From an uncultured Novosphingobium sp. (GTDB lineage Bacteria > Pseudomonadota > Alphaproteobacteria > Sphingomonadales > Sphingomonadaceae), in NCBI GenBank assembly GCA_946886075.1, contig CAMPHR010000042.1, positions 1 through 23,117 on the forward strand: a stretch of 23,117 nt of DNA. The letters are read 5' to 3'. The notes under the pieces are model-generated. The model saw only the letters and a program-made list of their open reading frames with translations. It had not been told where the DNA came from and did not search any database. The translations under genes and the position numbers were made by a program. Below are positions 17,055 through 23,117 of this stretch, piece after piece. Positions within the stretch are counted from its first letter, which is position 1; every line of letters starts with the position of its first letter.

Positions 17055-17172
17055 GGCGACTCACGAGTTAAGCGAAAGGCCAGGTTTTCTGCCAATTTTG
17101 CGATGAAAGCGGGCGGCAATTTCGCTTGGTCCCACGCCCTACCCAAACACAGCGGAAGTCCGGTTTGGGCCG

Positions 17173-17201
17173 CTTCCTATTGAAGGCACTTTGGTAGGAA
17201 G
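17173..17201. repeat. Hairpin just inside the left end of the island
   Basis: CTTCCTA pairs with TAGGAAG (7 bp). Inside, TTG/TGG can form wobble pairs on the plus-strand transcript, then AAG/CTT closes a GCA triloop. The left arm shares TTCCTATTGAAGG with 23027-23039 beside the tRNA. It lies 99 bp beyond the AbiV stop codon, so a role in transcription ending or at the attachment site is possible. There is no T-run. Confidence 0.45.
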
Positions 17202-17299
17202 CGATCTCGAAATTCGACCTGCGCTATACCTGCAAAACCAAATTCTCCTTTCCCAAGACCTCTGGTGCCCTTTTCCCCATCAACCGCTAACTCAGAAAA

Positions 17300-18103
17300 T
17301 CAATCCGATATGACATTCTGCGAGGAGGAAAGACGCGTTGACGCAGGCGTACTAGATTCGGCAGCCATGGATTTGGCCTCCTCAAGCACTCGCGCTGCGT
17401 CTTCGTCGCCCGAACTAGCTGCCGTCATTAGTTCTGCGAGCGGTGAATAGGCCTGATAGTACACGCCCTTCTCGAGCAGATTAAGTACGCGTGTCGCCGC
17501 CCAAATCCAACGCTCGGCATCGATCCCCGTCACCGAAGCGGGTGTGGATGTGACCGCCAGTTGCGCATCGGTGTCGAGGTAAAGACCTGATTGCCGTATT
17601 TTTTCTAGTTGCCCTTCTTTCACCGCTTCAACAATCTTGATCAGCCAACGTTGCTCGATCGCGAAAACCATCTGTTGTTCATCTGACATGCGTGCAAGCT
17701 GCGGAAGTAATTCAGAACGTAATTCTTCGCGCAGTTCCTGACTCATCGGAGGCAACGAAGCTTTGCTACCCGGCTTGTACCCGAGAGCAGCGAACCGGCT
17801 AGCTATCTTGCGCTGGACGCCGCTCATATTGAGTTGATACTTCTGGGTGAACGAAGCCTGGAGCACTATGGCAGCCATGAAGTGACGATAACTATGCCAG
17901 CTGCGCACGTGCTTTGGCTTTTCCCACCCATTTTCGATGATGTGGCCCTTGCCAGCCTCCTCAAAGGCAAGGATAGCAAGGCTGAGCGCCGAACCTGCAC
18001 TGCCGCCCTTCTGCAGCAACCGTGCGTCATCTAATAGCCGCTTTACGTTTGCAACCACCGCTTTGATCGCTTCCGTCTTCGCCTTATTCATCGGACTGCT
18101 CAT
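17300..18103 (-). CDS. AbiV-family HEPN protein
   Basis: A 267-aa protein with an N-terminal AbiV-type HEPN domain (about 10-90). A helix KRLLDDARLLQKGGSAGSALSLAILAFEEAGKG (21-53) carries the hallmark A-LAILA-EE-GK. RSWHSYRH fits the HEPN RNase motif R-x6-H (Arg67, His74). The remaining 180 residues are helical, without a recognisable domain, and end in a low-complexity Ser-rich tail. AbiV proteins were described in Lactococcus as abortive-infection factors acting on phage-infected cells; many HEPN domains are RNases. The start overlaps the kinase stop by 20 bp, making it the last gene of the four-gene operon. It probably acts as an effector or toxin of the module. The family call rests on the motif and should be tested by a profile search. 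Confidence 0.75.
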   Translation of the reverse strand: MSSPMNKAKTEAIKAVVANVKRLLDDARLLQKGGSAGSALSLAILAFEEAGKGHIIENGWEKPKHVRSWHSYRHFMAAIVLQASFTQKYQLNMSGVQRKIASRFAALGYKPGSKASLPPMSQELREELRSELLPQLARMSDEQQMVFAIEQRWLIKIVEAVKEGQLEKIRQSGLYLDTDAQLAVTSTPASVTGIDAERWIWAATRVLNLLEKGVYYQAYSPLAELMTAASSGDEDAARVLEEAKSMAAESSTPASTRLSSSQNVISD

Positions 18104-18671
18104 CTGTTTCCCGTATTCTCTTTCCGCAATCAGCCCTGATTATCCCCTCTAGCTGTTCCAAGTCCGCATGCGATATTTCAACAAACTTGCACCCGATCTC
18201 GCCCGCTATGTCCCTAGCCGTCTCGCGCGCAATGCGTTGGTGTTCAGCCAACGTTGCGGCATCACGTTCGGGTCGAGGCCTAGTGCCATCATTCTTACGT
18301 CGATCAAAGATCGTGCCTGGCTCGGCAGACAAAAAACAGATTGCATCAAGATTGAGAGAGAGAAAAACAGCCGCCGGAATTTTGATTAATCCATCCATTC
18401 CATCGATAATGCTATGCCCGTCGAAAACCACCGGTAAAATAACATTTGCGGTCTCTCGATGAAAAGCTGCAATCATCAACTCCTGATTGCTTAAGACCGC
18501 ACCAGTGCGAAGCACCTCCGAACTGTCCGGGTTCTGAGCTCTATATGCTTGCTCGGCCTTGATTAAAGCGCTGGCTTGCAGATGCAGGACGGGTAGTTCT
18601 TCCGCCAGACGTTCGACAAGTGTCGACTTGCCTACGCCGGACAATCCTAGCAGAGCGATGCGTCGGGTCAT
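18084..18671 (-). CDS. P-loop nucleotide kinase, archaeal-type adenylate-kinase-like
   Basis: A 195-aa P-loop NTPase. Walker A is GLSGVGKST (9-17); VVFDGH (82-86, strand plus DGH) fits the Walker-B position of nucleotide kinases; and FLSAEPGTIFDRRKNDGTRPRP (113-134) matches a lid region with several arginines. The overall order (short P-loop, DGH, I-P-L centre, RR-x-D-x-TR-x-R lid) resembles archaeal AdkA-type adenylate kinases more than the bacterial Adk. It starts with an ATGA overlap with the preceding gene and overlaps AbiV by 20 bp, so it is tightly co-translated with putative toxins. Possible roles are a nucleotide kinase that senses or alters the nucleotide pool, or phosphorylation of another partner as in zeta-type toxins. 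Its role in the module is unknown. Confidence 0.72.
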   Translation of the reverse strand: MTRRIALLGLSGVGKSTLVERLAEELPVLHLQASALIKAEQAYRAQNPDSSEVLRTGAVLSNQELMIAAFHRETANVILPVVFDGHSIIDGMDGLIKIPAAVFLSLNLDAICFLSAEPGTIFDRRKNDGTRPRPERDAATLAEHQRIARETARDIAGEIGCKFVEISHADLEQLEGIIRADCGKRIRETDEQSDE

Positions 18672-20191
18672 GTGGAAAAGCCAAAGCTCCCCTGACTCAA
18701 TACCGTCTGCTGTTGGATCGGCATCAACTGTTTTATTGATTGCGGTGGATGGCTAGCGAAGACATTGTCCTTCTGTAGAGCAGGCAACGAGATTGGAGGA
18801 TCAATATGCGCGGCCAGAAGGAAATTGATTACCTTGACCGGATTAGTCTTGGTTGCGTTCATCTTGACGAGTTGTGTGTCACTGTAGACTGAGCGACCGC
18901 CCGCCATTCTTCGCAACTCCTCAGTAGATTTCGCGAGCATCATCTCCTCAAAAATGCCGATTGTCGTGATCACTTGCGATGGGCGCGAGGTCGATTTACC
19001 CTTGTAAAAGAACAGGAGCGCTCCAGGCTGAGCGAGCTTCGCTTTCGCTCGACATAAATATACCTTCCGGATGGTATTCCCCGGACGCCTAGAACTGTCA
19101 TCAAACAGCGCCATTTGTCGCCGATCGATCAGCTCCGGAAAAAGAATTTCGTGATATTCCTGTTTAATCGGGACTGCGTATGATGCGATCCCGTTTCCGG
19201 TGGCAAACCTAGGGTAGTTCTTCCGCGCTAAATCAAACAAGGATACATCTGCTACCGGCGTCAATCGACCTTGCAAAAGAGCTTTTTCGTAGACCATTTC
19301 GTCGTTCTTGATGTTATGGGTGTGCTCGAACCCGTAGTATTCAAGGAGGTCAATGAGTATCTTTTGTTTAGGAAATGTTGTCAAATAAACGACGTCATGC
19401 CGATTGGTTTGCGCATGCCACAGCGCCTGCTTCAATAGCAACTCGCCGAGCTTGATTCCACGGCTTTCGGGACGCACCTTGAAGGTGCATATTTTCATGA
19501 TTTTCGTTCCAGGCAGGGTGGCAGTTGTATCGCCTCCCGTCTCGTCTTTGCGTACGAGTAGACCTGCAATCTCCTCTCCATCCATCGCGATCCAGCAGGG
19601 TCGCTTGGTCTTTACGCACTTGTCGCGCCACCATTTGTCGAAGCCACCGTAGTCGTCGCGGAGTGTGGCGAAAATCGGGTCATCTTGGGATATCATGTGC
19701 GCTTGGACCTCCCGGATCGAAGGCAGTTCGATCCTGATGGGTTCATAGGTGGTCCGAAGTAGTGTGACAGCATCCGCGACATAAAGCACGCGGTCGGCAA
19801 GCATAGCGGAGAAACGCATCGCCCGGGCATGTAGGCCCTGATCTTGTGTAACTAGAAAATCAGCGACGCCTATCTCCAGCGCATCAAGTAGCATAGAGTC
19901 CACAAGATCGTTCGAACGCTTAATCGGTCCGAATTTTGTCTCCAAATCAGCCTTTGTTCGCCCAATCACTTTCTCGATGGCAGGAAATTTGCGAATTTTA
20001 CTAAGTGACACCTCGCGTCGTGTCACATTGCTGTCACGCCTAATGTCGTCAATCGCGGCTTCATGCACGGAAATTTCGACGCCATTACTGGCGGCGAGTT
20101 GCAGTAGTGAAGCAAATACGGGAGCTACTTCGGCATGATCTTCCAAGCCGATGAAGACATTTGTGTCAATCAGGTATCTTGGCGCGCTCAT
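18668..20191 (-). CDS. PIN / GNAT / PUA-like (ASCH or EVE type) triple-domain protein
   Basis: A 507-aa protein that appears to join three domains. Residues 1-150 look like a PIN nuclease: LIDTNVFIG with Asp9, Glu44, Asp98 in SNDLVDSMLLDALEIG, and Asp117 in FLVTQDQGL. Residues about 165-310 are a GNAT acetyltransferase, with motif A KICTFKVRPESRGIKLGELLLKQAL (RGIKLG at 244-249) and YYGFEHTH near its end. Residues about 325-507 look like a PUA-like fold: PGALLFFYKG, then ITTIGIFEE, VYSDTQLVK and PPQSIKQLM. PIN domains often cut RNA, several toxin GNATs acetylate aminoacyl-tRNA, and PUA-like domains bind RNA or modified bases. It overlaps the XRE gene by 26 bp and the kinase by 4 bp (ATGA). Bases before the ATG contain no purine-rich ribosome site, so it probably depends on translational coupling. 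Likely effector of the module. Confidence 0.75.
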   Translation of the reverse strand: MSAPRYLIDTNVFIGLEDHAEVAPVFASLLQLAASNGVEISVHEAAIDDIRRDSNVTRREVSLSKIRKFPAIEKVIGRTKADLETKFGPIKRSNDLVDSMLLDALEIGVADFLVTQDQGLHARAMRFSAMLADRVLYVADAVTLLRTTYEPIRIELPSIREVQAHMISQDDPIFATLRDDYGGFDKWWRDKCVKTKRPCWIAMDGEEIAGLLVRKDETGGDTTATLPGTKIMKICTFKVRPESRGIKLGELLLKQALWHAQTNRHDVVYLTTFPKQKILIDLLEYYGFEHTHNIKNDEMVYEKALLQGRLTPVADVSLFDLARKNYPRFATGNGIASYAVPIKQEYHEILFPELIDRRQMALFDDSSRRPGNTIRKVYLCRAKAKLAQPGALLFFYKGKSTSRPSQVITTIGIFEEMMLAKSTEELRRMAGGRSVYSDTQLVKMNATKTNPVKVINFLLAAHIDPPISLPALQKDNVFASHPPQSIKQLMPIQQQTVLSQGSFGFST

Positions 20192-20960
20192 ATAGGAGGG
20201 CTTCTCGCAGCTTTGGTGTTGCGTATAGGAAAGACTGGGGAGGCTCGAAATTAAACCGTTCGCGCAGCTCGCTCAGTTTTAAGGGACGTGGCAGCCTGCG
20301 AACATGCTTCAATTCTATCGCAAAGGCGCGATCGACGCCTAAAAAATAAGCGTCAAAGTCCCTCTGAGCGATGCAAGCCCTCTGTCCAAAATCAGCCCAA
20401 ATCTCTTGTGGTGTGCGGCGATATACCTCACCAATCTCCGCGACACTGGCTAAAGCACGCGTCGGACTAGTCTCGTAAATAAGCGCAGTCGTCCCCACTG
20501 GCACGGACATAGGGAAACGCCGCCGCAGTTCGATAGTTTTCTCACCCGAAGCGATCTTTCGGCTGTATTCCGGCTTTATGCTGAAAACGACATCCCGCTG
20601 CGGAGGAAGCCGATCTTCGCCGATGATGGGCAGCATGAGCTGGTTCTCGTCAACCTGTTCGAAACGAAAGTCCGCCTCACGCAGATTATTGACCATCGCG
20701 GCAGCATTGCAGAATTGTGCATCGATCCGCAGGCGCGCGCCCATCGCACTGAGATATTCGCCCAATGTGGAAACATGGAGATCACGCCGTCGCTCAAGCT
20801 TTGCCACTGCAGTCTGACCGATATTAAGGCGCTCGGCGAGCTGCACTTGAGTCAATCCAGCGAGTTTGCGGATTTCACGAAGGCGCTGACCGATATGGGC
20901 ATCGGCTGCGCCAATTTGATCTGGCGATGGCTCAAAGACCTTGCCGACAACCTTCATCAT
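20166..20960 (-). CDS. XRE-family HTH regulator fused to an ASCH (PUA-like) domain
   Basis: About 264 aa. Residues 23-78 are a Cro/C1-type helix-turn-helix (IGQRLREIRKLAGLTQVQLAERLNIGQTAVAKLERRRDL). Residues about 122-225 are an ASCH domain with the characteristic VVFSIKPEYSRKIASGEKTIELRRRFP start and later DFDAYFLGVDRAFAIEL. It is the first gene of the operon and overlaps the PIN/GNAT gene by 26 bp, as expected for an antitoxin-like autoregulator made with its toxin. The ASCH part may sense RNA, a modified nucleotide or a small ligand and switch DNA binding. Two ATGs start the frame (20960, 20957); AGGA upstream suits the second better. The HTH/ASCH fusion type itself is known from genomes; its function is not. 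Confidence 0.82.
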   Translation of the reverse strand: MMKVVGKVFEPSPDQIGAADAHIGQRLREIRKLAGLTQVQLAERLNIGQTAVAKLERRRDLHVSTLGEYLSAMGARLRIDAQFCNAAAMVNNLREADFRFEQVDENQLMLPIIGEDRLPPQRDVVFSIKPEYSRKIASGEKTIELRRRFPMSVPVGTTALIYETSPTRALASVAEIGEVYRRTPQEIWADFGQRACIAQRDFDAYFLGVDRAFAIELKHVRRLPRPLKLSELRERFNFEPPQSFLYATPKLREALLYERAKIPD

Positions 20961-21367
20961 ATCCTCATGCTGCTCGGGACGCCGATAAAATGCGATATGA
21001 CATGCAAGGCATACTATTCAAAGTGATTTGTAGCCCTAGGCGTGGGTTATGCCAGACATATTCCGAGCCATGGTCGATGCACTTCGATATGACGGGCGAT
21101 CTCGCGTGTTGCACCATCCAGGCCACCACCTAGCCGACGGACCTTACCGCAGGGCAGTCGTTGCAATGCCGTCAAACCGGGTCCAGCTACGGCAGGGTGA
21201 CAGCTATCTGCAACAATGCGACAGGTGCGAAAATTAACCGCGCCATGGTGGAGTGCAGGACGGCTTTGGTCTGGCCCAAGTTCAACCGGCAGTAGCCAAT
21301 CTGCTCATGAAGGCGGGCGTAGGCAATCGTCGATCCGCAGTATCGCCCGCCTTGTACGAACAAGCCG
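20961..21367. other. Intergenic region upstream of the four-gene operon
   Basis: About 400 bp with no convincing gene; small open frames on both strands (for example 21049-21237 plus, 21187-21423 minus) have no recognisable features. The promoter and any operator of the XRE-led operon must lie at its left end, where the DNA becomes AT-rich (about 20985-21030). I see no clean palindrome that I can name as the operator. Confidence 0.45.
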
Positions 21368-21676
21368 TCAGCCGGACAAATCCTTGTAACGGCCAGCGGC
21401 ATCCACTGTCCAATGATGCCCAATGCCCTGCTTCAGCCTGATGGGAACATGGCCGTGGCTAAAACCGAGCCGTGCCGCAATCTCAAAAATTTGCGATGCC
21501 GTGTTCACGCCCTCCCCTATGCAGGCCTTAATCAGAATGTCGGCGCGATCGTGTTTGTTCACTTCCGGGCCAAGCCTGTCCAACATAGCCCTCAGACCCC
21601 CGATGAGGTCGGAAGGATCGCGCTTTATGATCCTGATCGAAGCGGCAGAACGCTTCGCATTGGTTTGCATGGTCAT
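21368..21676 (-). CDS. Small protein of unknown function
   Basis: About 102 aa, beginning MTMQTNAKRSAASIRIIKRDPSDLI when started at the ATG at 21676, which has GGAAA upstream. The frame continues upstream to 21805 but the extra part overlaps the integrase end and looks non-coding. The protein is mixed and soluble: a basic N-terminus, then amphipathic helices (GLRAMLDRLGPEVNKHDRADILIKACIGEG, NTASQIFEIAARLGFSHGHVPIRLKQG) that could form a small DNA-binding or excisionase-like fold. No family is recognised. It sits 85 bp after the integrase on the same strand, a typical place for an accessory gene of an integrative element. An A-run of nine lies just upstream of the start. Confidence 0.6.
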   Translation of the reverse strand: MTMQTNAKRSAASIRIIKRDPSDLIGGLRAMLDRLGPEVNKHDRADILIKACIGEGVNTASQIFEIAARLGFSHGHVPIRLKQGIGHHWTVDAAGRYKDLSG

Positions 21677-21761
21677 GATGATTTCCAAAAAAAAAGATAG
21701 AATGGGAACGCCACCCGGCCACGCACTAGCCGCAAGGCCAGCACATGGACGGGAGGAGAGT

Positions 21762-22550
21762 TTAGAGGCGCGGCGATCCGCGCATTTTCTTCGATCCGGC
21801 CTCAACGGCGGCCAGCAACGTGTCGTTCGCCAAGTGACTATATCTCATCGTCGACTTGTGATCGGCGTGGCCCAACACCCGGCCTACTGCGAACAGATCG
21901 ACGCCCGCGTTAACCATAAATGACGCGGCAGAATGGCGAAGATCGTGGATTCGCAAGTCGGGCAGCACCGCCTCTTTCCGCGCCGTCTGCCATGCGTGTT
22001 TAATGGTCACGAAGGGCTTCTTCGTTTCCGGATTCGGCACGACATAAGGGCAGGCGTTGAACCGGGGCACCGCGTTGAGAACGTTGATCGCGGCCTGTGA
22101 CAGTGGAACATGCCTCGCCCGGCCGGTCTTGGAAGTCGGAATGAGCCACTGCCGTTTATCCAGGTCGATGTGCCGCCATTCCGCGTGCAGCAGTTCCGAC
22201 ACCCGCGCGCCTGTATAGAGCAGCAAGGGCACGATGAACTTCAACTGCGGGTTGAGCGACGACTCACAGGCCGTAAGCAGCCGCTTCGCCTCCGCCGCAT
22301 TCAAATAGCGGTTGCGGGCATTATTGATAGGCTTGCGCGGGATGCCCTTCACCGGGTTCTTCGTGACTCCCGCCATGTTCCAGCGGATCGCCAGTTCAAA
22401 CGAACGGTTCAGCGTCACGCGAATTTTTTCTACCGTTGCCGGAGCCAGCCCTTCCTCTTGCTTGTCCGCCAGCCACTTTGCGACGGCGGGTTGTGTGATT
22501 TCATCCAGCCGCAGCTTGCCCCAGCGCGGCGTCAGGTGACCCCCGATCAA
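21762..22550 (-). pseudogene. Tyrosine integrase, N-terminally truncated
   Basis: The frame encodes a complete phage-type tyrosine recombinase catalytic domain: Arg116 (YTGARVSELL), Lys141 (TSKTG), His202/Arg205 (HDLRH), His228 (LGHADH) and Tyr237 (STMRYSHL). It opens abruptly inside the core-binding domain (HLTPRWGKLRLDEIT, then ATVEKIRVTLNRSFELAI). The arm-binding domain and the first part of the core-binding domain, perhaps 60-110 residues, are absent. An in-frame TGA stands just upstream of the TTG at 22550, and the space where the N-terminus should lie holds an oppositely oriented gene. I found no remnant of the missing part. This is the enzyme expected to have inserted the island into tRNA-Thr. 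It may be inactive now, although a shortened protein could still be made. Confidence 0.78.
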
Positions 22551-22600
22551 GCGCGCTTTGCGCGATCAAGCTGACGGCCACAGATACCAACGCGGAGCAC

Positions 22601-22846
22601 ATGATGATGGCATGGAAGCCAATTGACACTGCCCCAAAGGATGGCGTCCCCGTTTTGCTGTATGAGCTAGCCGCCGTGACATCCGAAGTGACTTCCGTCT
22701 TCGTTGGGAAGTGGCGAGATGGCCAATGGCTGACCAATCCGGGAAATTACAAGAAAAAGCCCACTCACTGGCATCCTCTACCGGCCAAGCCAGACTCGGA
22801 CCATGTTGCCTCGGTCATCAGACGCCGTTCGGTCAACGATAGCTAG
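22601..22846 (+). CDS. DUF551-like small protein
   Basis: About 81 aa with the DUF551 pattern: WKPIDTAPKDGVPVLLYE at the N-terminus, GKWRDGQWLTNPG in the middle and THWHPLPAKPDSD near the end. DUF551 proteins are common in phages and prophage-like elements; their function is unknown. Three ATGs follow each other (22601, 22604, 22607) with GGAG 3-9 bases upstream, so the exact start is uncertain. It points away from the truncated integrase and occupies the region where the integrase N-terminus would be expected, suggesting a past rearrangement. Confidence 0.65.
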   Translation: MMMAWKPIDTAPKDGVPVLLYELAAVTSEVTSVFVGKWRDGQWLTNPGNYKKKPTHWHPLPAKPDSDHVASVIRRRSVNDS

Positions 22847-22860
22847 CCAAGCGGCTTTGC

Positions 22861-22899
22861 GCAGACCAATGGGTTTCACGAAATCGTGAACTGATCTGC
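22861..22899. repeat. Nested inverted repeat near the tRNA end of the island
   Basis: The inner dyad is TTCACGA-AA-TCGTGAA (22875-22890), flanked symmetrically by GCAGA (22861-22865) and TCTGC (22895-22899). It follows the DUF551-like stop codon by about 15 bp and lies about 140 bp from the attachment repeat. It could be a terminator without a T-run, an operator, or an integrase/accessory-protein site. Confidence 0.45.
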
Positions 22900-23036
22900 A
22901 TCCGATTGCGCCTACGCTCTCCCATACTTCACCCACTGGGCACCCACAGGATCAAGCCAAAGGCACATAACTAGGCAATCTCTCGGCCAGCAGCCGAAAG
23001 GCACTTTCGCTAGGGTTTTCAGGGATTTCCTATTGA

Positions 23037-23086
23037 AGGACTGGTGCCGCTTACGTGACTCGAACACGTGACCCCATCATTACGAA
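23037..23086 (-). repeat. tRNA-proximal attachment site (inside tRNA-Thr)
   Basis: Identical over 50 bp to 17005-17054. It spans 5 bp past the CCA end through the T arm up to the anticodon loop of the intact tRNA. Ending at the anticodon loop is a common crossover location for tyrosine integrases that target tRNA genes. Confidence 0.93.
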
Positions 23087-23117
23087 TGATGTGCTCTACC
23101 AACTGAGCTAAAGCGGC
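23042..23117 (-). tRNA. tRNA-Thr (anticodon CGT)
   Basis: A perfect 76-nt cloverleaf including encoded CCA. The acceptor stem is GCCGCTT/AAGCGGC, the D arm GCTC/GAGC, the anticodon stem CATCA/TGATG with loop TTCGTAA, and the T arm ACGTG/CACGT around TTCGAGT. The anticodon CGT reads ACG (Thr). Its 3' half is the integration target of the island. The 5' end coincides with the window edge. Confidence 0.97.

Larger units (their letters stand above)
17005..23086. mobile_element. 6-kb integrative genomic island in tRNA-Thr(CGT)
   Basis: A 50-bp perfect direct repeat bounds the element: 17005-17054 and 23037-23086. The right copy is the 3' half of an intact tRNA-Thr gene plus 5 bp; the left copy is a stranded tRNA fragment with no 5' half. 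A tyrosine integrase lies about 490 bp from the tRNA. This is the standard outcome of site-specific integration into a tRNA 3' end that restores the tRNA. Cargo is a four-gene minus-strand operon with toxin and defence-type domains (18-21 kb) plus small genes. The cargo operon appears less GC-rich than the catabolic cluster. The integrase lacks its N-terminus, so the island may now be immobile. Confidence 0.9.

Noticed and set aside
16783..17064. 93-aa open frame on the minus strand
   Set aside because: It reads through the stranded tRNA fragment at the island junction and has no protein-like features, so it is almost surely non-coding.
561..22947. CCCACTGGG-x-ACCCAC at 561-576 and 22932-22947
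   Set aside because: A 15 of 16 match in two distant non-coding stretches; with no further flanking similarity it may be chance, so I do not call it a repeat family.
1..23117. CRISPR array or complete insertion sequence
   Set aside because: No regularly spaced repeats and no transposase with terminal inverted repeats were seen anywhere in the window.

Overview
The window looks like part of an alphaproteobacterial chromosome, most likely a sphingomonad. The reasons are a high-GC catabolic cluster with a TonB-dependent receptor, a solitary LuxR-type regulator, several short-chain dehydrogenases (SDRs) and a Baeyer-Villiger monooxygenase. The taxon is an inference from style, not from a marker gene.

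Layout. (1) Positions 1-1041 are gene-poor: the C-terminal end of a reverse transcriptase runs in from the left edge, and about 535 bp of apparently non-coding DNA follow. (2) Positions 1042-16335 hold a catabolic cluster, nearly all on the minus strand. Read from its far end it contains a 4-hydroxyacetophenone-monooxygenase-like BVMO, an HSL-family esterase and two SDRs. A second transcription unit follows with a LuxE-like acyl-activating enzyme, a LuxC-like acyl-CoA reductase, a SnoaL-like protein, an MFS transporter and another SDR. An SMP-30-type lactonase converges on that unit from the plus strand. A LuxR-family regulator and a TonB-dependent receptor complete the cluster. A plausible logic is uptake, alcohol/ketone interconversion, Baeyer-Villiger oxidation to an ester or lactone, hydrolysis, and reductive handling of the resulting carboxylic acid. 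The substrate is unknown. Three copies of the dyad TTACC-N8-GGTA(A/G) lie upstream of the receptor, the LuxE-led unit and the BVMO-led unit. All three carry the same extension (GGTAAGCG) on the gene-facing side, which suggests one regulon, perhaps controlled by the local LuxR protein.

(3) Positions 17005-23086 are a compact 6.0 kb genomic island in the 3' half of a tRNA-Thr(CGT) gene at the right edge. A 50-bp perfect direct repeat marks both ends: one copy is inside the intact tRNA and the other is a stranded tRNA fragment at 17005-17054. Next to the tRNA are a DUF551-like gene, a tyrosine integrase lacking its N-terminus, and a small orphan gene. The main cargo is a tight four-gene minus-strand operon with overlapping genes: XRE-HTH/ASCH, PIN/GNAT/PUA-like triple fusion, P-loop nucleotide kinase resembling archaeal-type adenylate kinase, and an AbiV-type HEPN protein. 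It looks like an RNA-targeting toxin-antitoxin or abortive-infection module. I do not recognise this four-gene combination as a named system, and it is the most interesting object in the window.
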